Origin: Aldehydirespirator sp965204875
GTDB taxonomy: Bacteria; Actinomycetota; Acidimicrobiia; Acidimicrobiales; Aldehydirespiratoraceae
Reading direction: 5' to 3'
DNA: 64,000 nucleotides
Assembly (NCBI GenBank): GCA_965204875.1
Contig: OZ242020.1
Coordinates: 2,976,001 to 3,040,000, forward strand
Shown here: in pieces, positions 9,298-19,168 of the stretch
How the letters are laid out: each line of letters opens with the position of its first letter
Position numbering within the stretch: position 1 is the stretch's first letter
Notes under the pieces: model-generated
Databases searched by the model: none
Told to the model about the DNA's origin: nothing
The model's input: the letters and a program-made list of their open reading frames with translations, nothing else
Program-made: the position numbers and the translations under genes

Positions 9298-11115
9298 GTG
9301 CTGATCGAAGCCGCCCGCCGCAACAACGCCGCCGCCAAGGAGCTGCTCACGCTCGTCAACGCCGGCGGCAGCTCGTGCGAGGAGCTGCGTGAGATGATGC
9401 GCCTCTCCGAAGCCACCACCGCAGTGCTCAAGGCTGCGCAGACCAGCGCGGCGTCACTGATCGCCAAGATGCAACGCCACGGCGACGGCGGCGTCGGCGT
9501 TCTCGCTGAGGCTGCGGGTTTGTCCCGCCGCGACGCCCGCGGTCAGGTCGCAACGGCCGAAGCGATCGCGCGGGCACCCTCGATACGCGACGCGGTCGAG
9601 TCCGGCCAGGTGTCGCAGGCCAACGCGCGGCGACTGGCCGAGGCCGTCAACAAGACCAGCGCTGAGGCCGTTGAGGCCGACGATGGACTGCTCGCCAAGG
9701 CCGCCACGCTCACGCCCGAGAAGTTCACCAAAGAAGCACGCCGCTGGACCGCGGATCGTCAAGACGACGGCGGCGAACGCGAGTACCAGCGGCTGCGGGC
9801 CAAGCGCAAGCTGCGCATCTGGAACGCCGACGACGGCACCGTGCAGCTCCACGGCGTGTTCGATCCCGTGACCGGCAAACGCATTGAGACCCGGCTGCGC
9901 AACGAAGCACGCCGCATGTACGAACACGACAAGAGGACAGCCGCCGTAAGCAGAACCGGCGGACCCGATGGCCAGGGCAGCGGAGGCCGCGGCAAGGGGC
10001 GCAACGGCCGCTTCAGCAACACATGCGACGGCGGGCCGGGAGCCGGTGCCGCCGGGCGAGGCGGACTGCTCGACGCTCAACGGCGCACCTACGACCAGTG
10101 CATGGCCGACTCCTTCGACAACCTCACCTCTAACGCCCCTGCCAGCGCGACCAGCGTCGGCAACGCAAGCGGCGGCGCGACCAGCGTCGGCGGCGCAAGC
10201 ACCGGCAATGGCACAAGCGGGGACAAGCACACATCGGCCGAAGCAGCGGCGCTCACGGGGACAGACGCAGGCACAGGCGCAAGCGTGCAAAGGCGCACGG
10301 GCGAGAGCGCGAACAGGCACCGAAGCGGAAACACAGCCTGGGCCGACAGATCCAACCCCGACGGCGACGCCGATGCGGCCTCGGCAGGTGCTGACGCGGC
10401 CAGTCACACCGAAGCGGAGGCAGGCACAGACGCCGGTCAACCCACAGGCACGTCCAGCGCATTGGGCAGGCCGTTCGCGGATATCAGCGTCAACGTGCAC
10501 GTTGACGGTGCCACCGGCAAGCTGATCGCCGAGTTGCCCGACGGGTCACGGCTGCCCGAGGCCGTGCTCGAAGAACTGGTCTGCAACGCCCGCCTCACCG
10601 GCTTCGTCTACGGCACCACGGGCACCGCCATCTGGCAGACCAAGACCTCGCGCACCGCCACCGACCGGCAACGTCGGGCGCTGCTCAAGGAGTGGGGCGG
10701 GTGCTTCCACTGCGCCGCGCGCCCGGACATGTGTCAGATACATCACATCGTGCCCGTCTCGCGGGGCGGGGCGACCAAGATCGACAACATGGTCCCCGTC
10801 TGCTGGGACTGCCATCAGAAGATCCACCACCACGGCTGGCAGATCCGTAAGCGACCCGGCGGGCAGCACAGCCTCCACCCGCCCAACAGCACCCACCACG
10901 GGCCCGCGCACGCCCCCAAGCAACCCCTGCTGTTCACGCAGGAAAGCCACGACCACGAAGACCCAGCAACATCGCCACCAAGCGACCTAGAGGTGGCCAC
11001 GACAGCTTCGAGCCGGCATCCCCGCTCCGGATCCAGCGGGCCGGCGACCGCACGAGCCGCTCTCGGCCCGCGCCGCCCTACAGCCCGACGACCAGCACTC
11101 GAACCGCTTACCTAG
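9298..11115 (+). CDS. DUF222 / HNH endonuclease-domain protein (REP13E12 type)
   Basis: 605 residues from the GTG at 9298; the frame is open further upstream to 8986, but the promoter and family alignment favour the shorter form. Residues about 1-170 form the helical DUF222 domain (ELLTLVNAGGSSCEELREMM and following). A long Gly/Ala/Thr/Ser-rich linker (about 220-400) joins it to a C-terminal HNH domain: CFHCAARPDMC with zinc-type Cys pairs, then HHIVPVSRGG, TKIDNMVPVCWDCHQ and HHHGW. The catalytic HH, the Asn and the last His are all present, so the nuclease looks intact. The family is abundant and repeated in actinobacteria and thought to be mobile or selfish. Its physiological role is not established. 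The flanking direct repeats support a history of duplication here. Confidence 0.8.
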   Translation: MLIEAARRNNAAAKELLTLVNAGGSSCEELREMMRLSEATTAVLKAAQTSAASLIAKMQRHGDGGVGVLAEAAGLSRRDARGQVATAEAIARAPSIRDAVESGQVSQANARRLAEAVNKTSAEAVEADDGLLAKAATLTPEKFTKEARRWTADRQDDGGEREYQRLRAKRKLRIWNADDGTVQLHGVFDPVTGKRIETRLRNEARRMYEHDKRTAAVSRTGGPDGQGSGGRGKGRNGRFSNTCDGGPGAGAAGRGGLLDAQRRTYDQCMADSFDNLTSNAPASATSVGNASGGATSVGGASTGNGTSGDKHTSAEAAALTGTDAGTGASVQRRTGESANRHRSGNTAWADRSNPDGDADAASAGADAASHTEAEAGTDAGQPTGTSSALGRPFADISVNVHVDGATGKLIAELPDGSRLPEAVLEELVCNARLTGFVYGTTGTAIWQTKTSRTATDRQRRALLKEWGGCFHCAARPDMCQIHHIVPVSRGGATKIDNMVPVCWDCHQKIHHHGWQIRKRPGGQHSLHPPNSTHHGPAHAPKQPLLFTQESHDHEDPATSPPSDLEVATTASSRHPRSGSSGPATARAALGPRRPTARRPALEPLT

Positions 11116-11406
11116 CCCGACGCGCTCCGGCGTGACCGCCACACGCGCGGTCGGTACGGCCCACAACCAGCACCCGAACCGCTTGCCTAGCCCGACGTCG
11201 CGGCGAACCGCGGAACCCAACACCTGGCGAACGACCGGAGTACCGCGTGCGCATCACCCAGGCTGCGAGCCTCGCGGCAGGGCTTCCGCGCGGGGGTATG
11301 TCGGGAGGTGGTTACGCAGCGCAGGGGGATGTCGGAGAGGCAGTTCGGTCGGGAGTGGGCGCCGGCCCGCCGACCGAACTGAGCTCTGCGACAACCCCCG
11401 GCAATG
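11091..11406. repeat. Right flank repeat with an internal 32-bp duplication
   Basis: The intact gene's end is itself duplicated: 11091-11122 and 11166-11197 match with two differences, and the first contains the stop codon TAG (11113-11115). The remainder (about 11198-11406) matches the left copy near 8870-9115. No gene is apparent between 11116 and 11492. Confidence 0.7.
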
Positions 11407-11492
11407 ATGCGGGATGATGCCCCGGTGACTGGCCCGACAACCCTCGGGACTCACGGCGGGCAACTGCGGCGAGCCGGCAGGTATTCTCACCC

Positions 11493-12632
11493 ATGGTGAG
11501 TCGACCGGAAGCGGCAGCGAAGTTCCCCCGAGTGCTTGCCGCCTGCGGCCTCGTGCTGGCTCTTGCCGTCGGCGGCTGCGGCGGCGATGGCACCGGCGCG
11601 CCTCAAGAAGCCGTGGTGGGTGGCGATGCGCCTCGGGACGACGATGCCTCAGCCACAGCCTCGCAAGCACCCGGGGCCGGGGGTGAGGCGACACCCGCCA
11701 CGCCTGAGGCAGCCCCCGCCGACGAGCCGTCCGCTGACAGCCCGGCAGCCGTGACCGAGGCCGGCGAGACCACCGGCGGCGCGAGCGCGACCACCGTTGC
11801 CGGGGACGGCGAACCCACGGGCGGCGACGGCACAGGCACGAGCGCTGATGGCGGCGAGCGGTCTGGCGACGGCGGCAGCGACGCGGCAGTCCCGAGCGGT
11901 GAGGGCGAGCCCACTGGCGGTGCCGGCACGGCCACCGGTGATGGGGATGCGACTCTTGCGACCGATGGCGGTGGCTCGACCGGTTCGAGCGACTCGCAGC
12001 CCGTGCCCACGACAGCCGCGCCCGCCACGAGTGCGCCTGCGACAACCAGTCAACCCTCCGCTACGGCGGCTCCGGCGACAACGACCGCTCCGACGACAAC
12101 CACCACTACAGCGGCGCCAGCAACCACCACAGCTCCGGCCACGACCCGACCGCCCGCCACCACGACGGCGCGACCGACCACGACCACCACTACAACCACC
12201 ATTGCACGGCTGGCCGGGCCGGGCGATGTGCCCGACCTGAGGATGCTTGATGTTTCCACGGGTGCCGAAGTCGAGCTTCAATCGTTGGTGGACGGCGACA
12301 CGCCGCTGCTGTTCTGGTTCTGGGCGCCGCATTGACCGACCTGCCGGAGGGAGGCTCCGCAGCTCGAGCAGTTCGCTCGAAACAACGCCCAGCGCATCAA
12401 GGTGGTCGGACTCGGCGCACAGGACAGCCTCGACATGGCGCGCAACTTCGTGGCGCGGACCGGCGCCACGTTCACCATGCTCTGGAGCAGCTCCTTCGAC
12501 TCGTGGCGACACTTCGGCGTCACCTCGCAGCCCAGGCTCGTGCTGCTCGACAGATCCGGCGTGCAGGCGGGCGCCACGATGAACCGCTTCGACGCGGCGC
12601 TCGTCGAGGAGCGGCTCAACGAGCTCAGCTGA
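11493..12632 (+). CDS. TlpA/thioredoxin-like lipoprotein, candidate selenoprotein (UPTC active site)
   Basis: Read with TGA 12333-12335 as selenocysteine, the product is 379 residues. The N-terminus is a lipoprotein signal (VLALAVGGC). A long Thr/Ala/Pro/Gly-rich spacer follows (about 40-250), then a thioredoxin-fold domain (about 255-379). The usual TlpA signature WCPTC reads here H-U-P-T-C-R-R-E-A-P, so the TGA (codon 281) sits exactly on the first redox Cys. After the TGA the same frame runs 98 more codons with normal TlpA features: GLGAQDSLDMARNF and the cis-Pro loop GVTSQPRLVLLD. A stem-loop follows at once (12337-12366). It is likely an exported thiol/selenol oxidoreductase anchored in the membrane. 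A Cys-to-stop mutation cannot be excluded, but position, hairpin and intact frame argue for selenocysteine. A -10-like TATTCT lies five bases before the ATG. Confidence 0.78.
12337..12366 (+). promoter_or_regulatory. SECIS-like stem-loop just after the in-frame TGA
   Basis: CTGC-c-GGAG (12341-12349) pairs with CTCCGCAG (12355-12362), with one bulged C and a GGAGG loop (12350-12354). Three more pairs (CGA 12337-12339 with TCG 12364-12366) extend it past a C-C mismatch. The hairpin begins one base after the TGA, and the loop opens with G, as in bacterial SECIS elements read by SelB. Confidence 0.6.
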
Positions 12633-12847
12633 GATACCCGCCGCTCTTGGTGCAGGCAACAAGGGCATCCCTCCAGGCGCCGGCCCTTCCCCACCGCGTT
12701 CCGACCGCGCCGACGCGCACGGGACGAAACCTCGTCATGGTCAGCAACCTTGCCGACCCCCTGCCCCGGCGCACGCGATCAGAGCTGCCCGCAACGCCGA
12801 GGGCAACGTCTTCTAGGACGCCTCCCCGTGCGTGCGAGGAGGCACTC

Positions 12848-12863
12848 TGTGACCAAAGTCACG
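12848..12863. promoter_or_regulatory. CRP/GlxR-like operator upstream of pstS
   Basis: TGTGACCAAAGTCACG contains the perfect palindrome GTGAC-N4-GTCAC and fits the TGTGA-N6-TCACA pattern of CRP-family sites. It lies about 97 bases before the pstS ATG. A similar site is found at 44687-44702. Function inferred from pattern only. Confidence 0.4.
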
Positions 12864-12959
12864 ACCGCCTAGAAACGCTCGGATTGACGCGCGCTCGGCG
12901 ATAACGGCGCGTACGCTTCGCGCACAGGGGGGATCCCAATCCAAGGAAGGAAAACCCCA

Positions 12960-14072
12960 ATGCCCAACCCAAGACCGCGGCGCTGGCTGCTGTGTCTGCT
13001 CGCGACCCTTGCGAGCCTCTCGCTCATCGCCGCTGCGTGCGGCGGAGACGACGATGACGGCGGCGGCGCCTCGGACACGCCGGCCGCTGCCTCGACCAGC
13101 AGCGACGAGGCCGGCAGCAACGCGGACAGCACCGGCGCGGCAGCCGCCGGTGACGACCGAGCACCCATGCCGGCAGCCGACCTTGGCTCGCTGTCCGGCG
13201 AGGTGAACATCTCGGGCTCGTCCACGGTGGAGCCGATCTCGATCCGTGTGGCCGAGCTGTTCGAGGAGGTCGCGCCCAACGTGGCTGTGACCGTGGACGG
13301 CCCCGGCACCGGCGACGGATTCAAGCTGTTCTGCGCCGGCGAGACCGACATCTCCGACGCATCCCGCCAGATCAAGGACTCCGAGAGGCAGGACTGCTTC
13401 GACGCAGGCATCAACAACATCGTCGAGCTCAAGGTCGGCGTGGACGGCATCGCCGTGATGACCAACGCCAACAACGACGCCGTGGAGTGCCTCACCTTCC
13501 CGCAGCTTTTCGACCTGATCGGGCCCAACTCCGAGTACACCAGGACCTGGGCCGACGCCTCCCCCGGCCTGCCCGACGCCCCGCTGGACATCTACGGCCC
13601 GGGCGAGGAGTCCGGCACCTTCGACTCCTTCATCGAGATCGTGCTCGAGGACATCGCAGAGGAGGTGGGCGCCGAGGCCACCACCCGCACCGACTACAAC
13701 CCCTCAGGCGACGACAACGTGATCCTGCAGGGCATCCAGTCCAGCGACACCAGCCTCGGCTGGGTCGGCTTCGCCTTCGCGGTCAACGCCTCGGGCGTGA
13801 AGCTGATCGACATCGACAGCCTCAACGGCAACGGCTGCACCAGCGCCACCCCCGAGACCATCGCGTCGAACGAGTACCCCATCGCCCGCGACCTCTGGAT
13901 CTACGTCAACGCAGACAGAGCCGCCGGCAACCCGGCCCTCGTCGCCTACCTGGACTTCTACGTGTCCGAACACCTCACAAGAGCCGTCAGCGAGGTCGGC
14001 TACGTGCCCCTCACCGAAGAGGCCCGCGCCGAGACCGCGCAGCGCTGGCACAGCCGCAGCACCATCGGCTAG
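12960..14072 (+). CDS. pstS: Phosphate ABC transporter substrate-binding lipoprotein PstS
   Basis: 370 residues, the periplasmic-side phosphate receptor of the Pst high-affinity uptake system. The N-terminus is a lipoprotein signal (LLATLASLSLIAAAC) followed by an acidic/Gly/Ser-rich tether. The mature domain has the phosphate-binding features ISGSSTVEPIS near residue 82, GPGTGDGFKLFCAGETDISD, and GPGEESGTFDSF. The ATG has a good Shine-Dalgarno (AAGGAAGG) eight bases upstream. It is first of pstS-pstC-pstA-pstB-phoU, all on the plus strand. A CRP-like palindrome lies upstream; no convincing Pho box was found. Confidence 0.95.
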   Translation: MPNPRPRRWLLCLLATLASLSLIAAACGGDDDDGGGASDTPAAASTSSDEAGSNADSTGAAAAGDDRAPMPAADLGSLSGEVNISGSSTVEPISIRVAELFEEVAPNVAVTVDGPGTGDGFKLFCAGETDISDASRQIKDSERQDCFDAGINNIVELKVGVDGIAVMTNANNDAVECLTFPQLFDLIGPNSEYTRTWADASPGLPDAPLDIYGPGEESGTFDSFIEIVLEDIAEEVGAEATTRTDYNPSGDDNVILQGIQSSDTSLGWVGFAFAVNASGVKLIDIDSLNGNGCTSATPETIASNEYPIARDLWIYVNADRAAGNPALVAYLDFYVSEHLTRAVSEVGYVPLTEEARAETAQRWHSRSTIG

Positions 14073-14152
14073 AACACGCGAACGGACCGAGCAGCCTCGG
14101 GCCGAGCAAGCCCCTAGACTGAGCGCATCTGGACCGTTCGGACCGTTCACCT

Positions 14153-15328
14153 GTGACCGACACGAGCGTCGCACCGGCGAAGCCGCTGCCAAAGTCACTG
14201 CCAGAGCCTCTGACCGCCGATCATCTGCGGATCGCGCCTGCCCGCAGGCACCGCGAGGTGATCATCCGGTCGAGCCTGCTGCTGATGGCGCTCGTGTCGG
14301 TCCTGGTGAGCGGCCTGATCGTGTTCAGCCTCGTGCGCGAGGCCTGGGCCTTCGTCACGCAGGTCGTCTGGGCCGACACCTGGGGACAGCGCGGCTGGTT
14401 CCCCCGGCGGGGCCTCTATGACATCCCGTCGATCATTGTCCCGTCGCTCATCGTCACCGGCATCGCCATGGTCGTCGCAGGCCCGCTGGGGCTGGGCGCC
14501 GCCATCTACCTGGCCGAGTACGCCAACGCCAGGGTGCGGGCCTGGCTCAAGCCGTGCCTGGAGATCCTCGCCGGCATCCCGTCGGTCGTGCTGGGCTTCT
14601 TCGCCCTCACCTGGATCGCCCCCAACCTGGTCGGCCACATCGGCAGGCAGACGTTCCTGATCCTGGGCGCGGTGATCCTGCTCGCGTACGCAGCCGTGGC
14701 CGCCGGCATCGCCCGCAACAGGATCAGGCGCTACCGCGACGGCGCCGCGGACGCCTCCGCCCACATCGGCCTCATCGCCTCGATCGCGACCCTCGCACTG
14801 GTGCTGGTCGTGGGCGTCGCCTGGATGCTCAACGTCTGGCTGGACTTCGCCCCGAACGGCGCCGGATCCCTCGCCGCGGCCGGGATCGGGGTGGGGATAC
14901 TCACCATCCCCCTGGTTGCGTCCATCTCCGAGGACGCCATGGCCGCCGTGCCGGACTCGCTCAGGGAGGCCTCCGCCGGCCTGGGGGCGCGGAAGATGAA
15001 GACCGCCACCATGGTGGTCGTGCCCGCCGCCATCTCCGGCATCGTCGCCGCCTTCATCGTGGCCGTCTCCCGTGCCATCGGCGAGACGATGGTGGTGTTC
15101 CTCGCCGGTGGCGCGACCGACGCCGCCCGATACACCGACTCCCCCTTCGAGGGGGGCCTGACCATGACCGCGGCCATGGCGTCGCTGGCCTCGGGCACCG
15201 ACAACGTGGTCGGCGAGGGGCTCACGTTCCAGAGCCTCTACTTCGTCGGCCTGATGCTCTTCCTGATCACGCTCAGCCTCAACATCGTCGCCACCCGCTT
15301 CGTCTCGCGCGTGCGAGAGGCCTACTAG
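14153..15328 (+). CDS. pstC: Phosphate ABC transporter permease PstC
   Basis: 391 residues, an inner-membrane permease of the Pst system. Several hydrophobic segments are seen. The permease (EAA-like) loop lies around residues 260-300 (SISEDAMAAVPDSLREASAGLGARK). It is longer than a typical PstC (about 300-320) because of an extra stretch near 165-230 with two added hydrophobic segments. GTG start at 14153; no strong Shine-Dalgarno is seen, so the exact start is less sure. It is followed four bases after its stop by pstA, indicating co-transcription. Confidence 0.93.
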   Translation: MTDTSVAPAKPLPKSLPEPLTADHLRIAPARRHREVIIRSSLLLMALVSVLVSGLIVFSLVREAWAFVTQVVWADTWGQRGWFPRRGLYDIPSIIVPSLIVTGIAMVVAGPLGLGAAIYLAEYANARVRAWLKPCLEILAGIPSVVLGFFALTWIAPNLVGHIGRQTFLILGAVILLAYAAVAAGIARNRIRRYRDGAADASAHIGLIASIATLALVLVVGVAWMLNVWLDFAPNGAGSLAAAGIGVGILTIPLVASISEDAMAAVPDSLREASAGLGARKMKTATMVVVPAAISGIVAAFIVAVSRAIGETMVVFLAGGATDAARYTDSPFEGGLTMTAAMASLASGTDNVVGEGLTFQSLYFVGLMLFLITLSLNIVATRFVSRVREAY

Positions 15329-15332
15329 GACA

Positions 15333-16295
15333 GTGATCAGCCGCCTCTCCGATGACCGGTCGCGGGCGGCCATCGCCGCCTCGCTAGAGGGCCGCAAGCT
15401 GAACGCGCAGGGACTGCTGTTCCGTGCCGTCCTGCAGGCTTGCCTGCTGATCACGCTCACCGTGCTGGCCGTGCTGCTCATCACTGTCGTGGCGGACGGC
15501 ACCGACCATCTCGGAAGCCGTTTCTGGGACTTCTTCAACGGCACGCTGCGCTCGCAGTCGGGCGACGAGCGCCTCGGCGTCCATCAGGGCGTCTACGGCT
15601 CGCTCTGGATCGCCATCATCGTCGCGCTGCTGGCATTTCCGGTCGGGATCGGCGCGGCCGTGTACCTTGAGGAGTACGCGCCACGCAACCGCTTCACCTC
15701 CTTCATCGAGGTCAACATCCGCAACCTCGCAGGCGTGCCTTCCGTCGTCTACGGCCTGCTGGGCCTGGCATTGCTGCTCGACGGACAGGTCTTCGGCCTC
15801 GACCGCCTCACCGGCGGGCGCTCCGCCCTCTCCGGCGGCATCACATTGGCCATCCTGGTGCTGCCGATCGTGATCATCACCGCCGGCGAGGCCATCCGGG
15901 CGGTCCCCGCCTCGCTGCGCGAGGGCGCCTACGGCGTGGGCGCCACCAGATGGGAGATGATCCGCACCCAGGTGTTGCCCTACGCGGCGCCGGGCATCCT
16001 CACGGGAACTCTGCTGTCGATGGCCAGGGCGGTGGGCGAGGCCGCTCCGCTGATCCTGGTGGGCGCGGTCACGGGGCGGCTCGGATCCAACCCGGGACTC
16101 TTGGACCTTGACGCCCTCACAGAGCGCTTCACCGCGCTGCCGATAGTGATCACCAGCTGGACCCAGCAGTCGGGCCGCGACCCCGGCTTCACGGCGGCCG
16201 CGGCGGCCGCGATCGTGGTGCTGCTCGCGTTCGTGCTGCTGGTCAACTCCGCGGCCATCATTCTGAGGAACAGATTCGAGAGAAAGCGAGCCTGA
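15333..16295 (+). CDS. pstA: Phosphate ABC transporter permease PstA
   Basis: 320 residues with about six membrane segments; it pairs with PstC to form the phosphate channel. The permease loop EAIRAVPASLREGAYGVGAT is intact, as is the family segment ITLAILVLPIVIITAGEAIR. GTG start at 15333, four bases after the pstC stop. Confidence 0.94.
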   Translation: MISRLSDDRSRAAIAASLEGRKLNAQGLLFRAVLQACLLITLTVLAVLLITVVADGTDHLGSRFWDFFNGTLRSQSGDERLGVHQGVYGSLWIAIIVALLAFPVGIGAAVYLEEYAPRNRFTSFIEVNIRNLAGVPSVVYGLLGLALLLDGQVFGLDRLTGGRSALSGGITLAILVLPIVIITAGEAIRAVPASLREGAYGVGATRWEMIRTQVLPYAAPGILTGTLLSMARAVGEAAPLILVGAVTGRLGSNPGLLDLDALTERFTALPIVITSWTQQSGRDPGFTAAAAAAIVVLLAFVLLVNSAAIILRNRFERKRA

Positions 16296-16386
16296 ACCAA
16301 GTGCGAGCGAGACCGGCAGACGCCGAGCCTGACAGATTGGCGGGGGCGCCCACGACATCAGGGCCAGAGCAAGCGAGGGTGACAGA

Positions 16387-17303
<917 letters not shown>

Positions 17304-17322
<19 letters not shown>

Positions 17323-17388
17323 TGGAGCACGTCATGCCACAACTCGTCCGAGGCGAGACCGAACCACGCGACCGGACGGTTCGGCTGA
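17304..17388 (+). repeat. Duplicated 3' end of pstB
   Basis: GACCGGACGGTTCGGCTGA, the last codons and stop of pstB (17304-17322), is repeated exactly at 17370-17388 in the pstB-phoU spacer. Confidence 0.85.
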
Positions 17389-17404
17389 CGAGCCTGGCCC
17401 GAGC

Positions 17405-18196
17405 ATGACCGAGCAGACCCGCAAGACCTTCCACGCCGAGATCGACGAGATCAGCGAGCTCATCGTGGCGCTGGCGTCGAGGGCCGGCGAGACGGTGTCG
17501 CGGGCCACGGACGCGCTGCTGAACTATGACCTCGCCGAGGCCCACCTGCTGATCAACGACGGCAGCATCGACATGGCCGCCACCGAGATCGAGGAGCGGT
17601 GCCAGAGCCTGCTCGCGCTGCAACAGCCCATGGCCGGCGACCTGCGCCAGATCCTGGCCGTGATGTGGATCACCGCCGAGCTGGAACGCACCGGCGGCCT
17701 GGCCGGCAACATCTGCAAGGGCGCCCGCCGCATGTTCCGAACCGAGCTCCCCCCGAGGCTGCGGAGCCTGATCTCGGAGATGAACGAGGAGGCGATCCGG
17801 CTGATCCGGCTGTCGGTCGACTCCTACGCCGAGCGCGACGCCGGCCTGGCCAGTGCCCTGCACGACATCGACGACCGCCTCGACAGCCTCCACCGCACCT
17901 TCGTGAAATCGCTCCTAGAGGCCAGCCGCACGCACGATCTGGACGTCCAGCCCGCCGTTCAGCTGGCCCTGATCGGCCGCTACTACGAGCGCATCGGCGA
18001 CCACGCCGTCAACGTCGCCGACCGGGTCCGCTACATGGTCTCGGGCGTGATGCCCTGGCGTGCCGGCGCCGGGGAGCATCGAGTGACGCCCGAGCGCGGC
18101 GGCGCCGGCGAGCATCGCAGCGGGTCCGAGGCCGGCAACCGGGCGTTCCCTGCCAACCCCGGCGAGGTGTCACCCAACGGCGGCAACCAGAGCTAG
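17405..18196 (+). CDS. phoU: Phosphate transport regulator PhoU
   Basis: 263 residues with the two-helical-bundle PhoU repeats (about 1-105 and 110-215) and metal-binding type motifs such as ERTGGLAGNICK and YYERIGDHAVNVADRVRY. PhoU links Pst activity to the phosphate-sensing kinase and damps uptake. Its place after pstB is classical. The C-terminal 45 residues are a low-complexity tail with an internal AGEHR repeat, not part of the fold. No phoR/phoB pair is in the window. Confidence 0.93.
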   Translation: MTEQTRKTFHAEIDEISELIVALASRAGETVSRATDALLNYDLAEAHLLINDGSIDMAATEIEERCQSLLALQQPMAGDLRQILAVMWITAELERTGGLAGNICKGARRMFRTELPPRLRSLISEMNEEAIRLIRLSVDSYAERDAGLASALHDIDDRLDSLHRTFVKSLLEASRTHDLDVQPAVQLALIGRYYERIGDHAVNVADRVRYMVSGVMPWRAGAGEHRVTPERGGAGEHRSGSEAGNRAFPANPGEVSPNGGNQS

Positions 18197-18202
18197 GGCC
18201 GG

Positions 18203-18964
18203 CTAAGCGCTGGCGTGAGAGCAGCGTTGGCGCTCGAGCCAGCCCAGCAGCACGGCCACGGCCCTGGGATCGTGGCGGAGGTGGTGCCCGGCGCCGCTGA
18301 TGATCCGCAAATCCGAGCCGGGATGGGCGTCCGCGAGGACGCGGGCGTCGAACACCGGCACCGTCTCATCGTCGCTGCCGTGCAGCACCAGCAGGGAGCG
18401 GTCGCCCAGCGACTCAGCGGCCTCGGTGGCGCGCACGGCGCGGATCTCGGCCGCCCAGCGGTCGAAGCGGCGCGGGAAGTCCGGATCCCGCACAACGCCC
18501 ACCTCGCGCGCCCACACGAGCAGCTTGCGGGGGTTGCGGGCCCAGTCCTCGAAGTCGGCCGGCGCGGCCACTGCGGCCGCGCCGCGCACCCGCTGGTCGC
18601 GGCTCGCCACCACCACCGCGAGCGCCCCGCCGGTCCCGAATCCGATCAGCCAGATGCCGTCGCAGGCTGCCTCCGAGTCCAGGAAGTCGACCGCGCCGGC
18701 GAGATCGCGCCTCCACCCGTCGAGCGAGAAGTCGCCCCCGGACCCGTTCACGCCCCGGCAGGCGAAGGTCACCGCGGCGAAGCCCGCCTCGGCCGCCACC
18801 ACATCGGCGAGCGCGGGCATCGTGACGGTCGAGTTGATGCCGCCGCCGGGCTCCGCGGGAAAGCCGTGAACGATCACCACGGCCGGTTGCGGCGACGCGT
18901 TGCGACCCGGGCGGGCCAGGTGGGCCGCCAGCTCGTTGCCATCGACCACGAACCGGCGCTCCAT
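18203..18964 (-). CDS. Alpha/beta-hydrolase fold protein with a Gly at the nucleophile elbow
   Basis: 253 residues. Alpha/beta-hydrolase signs are the oxyanion-type VIVHGFPAEP, the elbow LIGFGTGGALAV, a late Asp loop (LVLHGSDDETVP) and the His loop (SGAGHHLRHD). The nucleophile elbow, normally GxSxG, reads G-F-G-T-G, so the Ser is replaced by Gly (about residue 110). Either it is not a classical hydrolase or another residue acts. ATG 18964 is preferred because TAGGTT lies six bases upstream. Convergent with phoU, whose stop is six bases away. The substrate is unknown. Confidence 0.8.
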   Translation of the reverse strand: MERRFVVDGNELAAHLARPGRNASPQPAVVIVHGFPAEPGGGINSTVTMPALADVVAAEAGFAAVTFACRGVNGSGGDFSLDGWRRDLAGAVDFLDSEAACDGIWLIGFGTGGALAVVVASRDQRVRGAAAVAAPADFEDWARNPRKLLVWAREVGVVRDPDFPRRFDRWAAEIRAVRATEAAESLGDRSLLVLHGSDDETVPVFDARVLADAHPGSDLRIISGAGHHLRHDPRAVAVLLGWLERQRCSHASA

Positions 18965-18970
18965 CACGGC

Positions 18971-18976
18971 AACCTA
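18971..18976 (-). promoter_or_regulatory. Leaderless -10 box, alpha/beta-hydrolase gene
   Basis: TAGGTT on the minus strand, six bases before ATG 18964. Confidence 0.4.
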
Positions 18977-19168
18977 CAGTCGCGCCCGTGCCACCGGCTC
19001 AGCCCGGCCGCTGCCTTGAGCCACTGGCGTTACAGCACACGCGCTGCCTCATGTGGCACCGGCGCCGGCGGCTCAGCCCAGCCTGCCGTCACCGGAGAGG
19101 CCGGCAACCCAGGCCGCGCATCCCGCGGCGCCTGCCGCGGCCGACGTGGGCCTGCCGGCACTCACTCC

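Noticed and set aside
12333..12335. Frameshift or pseudogene at the TlpA-like gene
   Set aside because: The continuation is in the same frame and shows no other stop, and the TGA sits on the redox Cys; Sec is the simpler reading, though a point mutation remains possible.
12820..12843. Hairpin GCCTCC...GGAGGC as terminator before pstS
   Set aside because: Long loop, no T-run; too weak to list as a feature.
12884..12905. TTGACG/GATAAC as a pstS promoter
   Set aside because: Spacer of only 10 bases; not a workable sigma-70 promoter.
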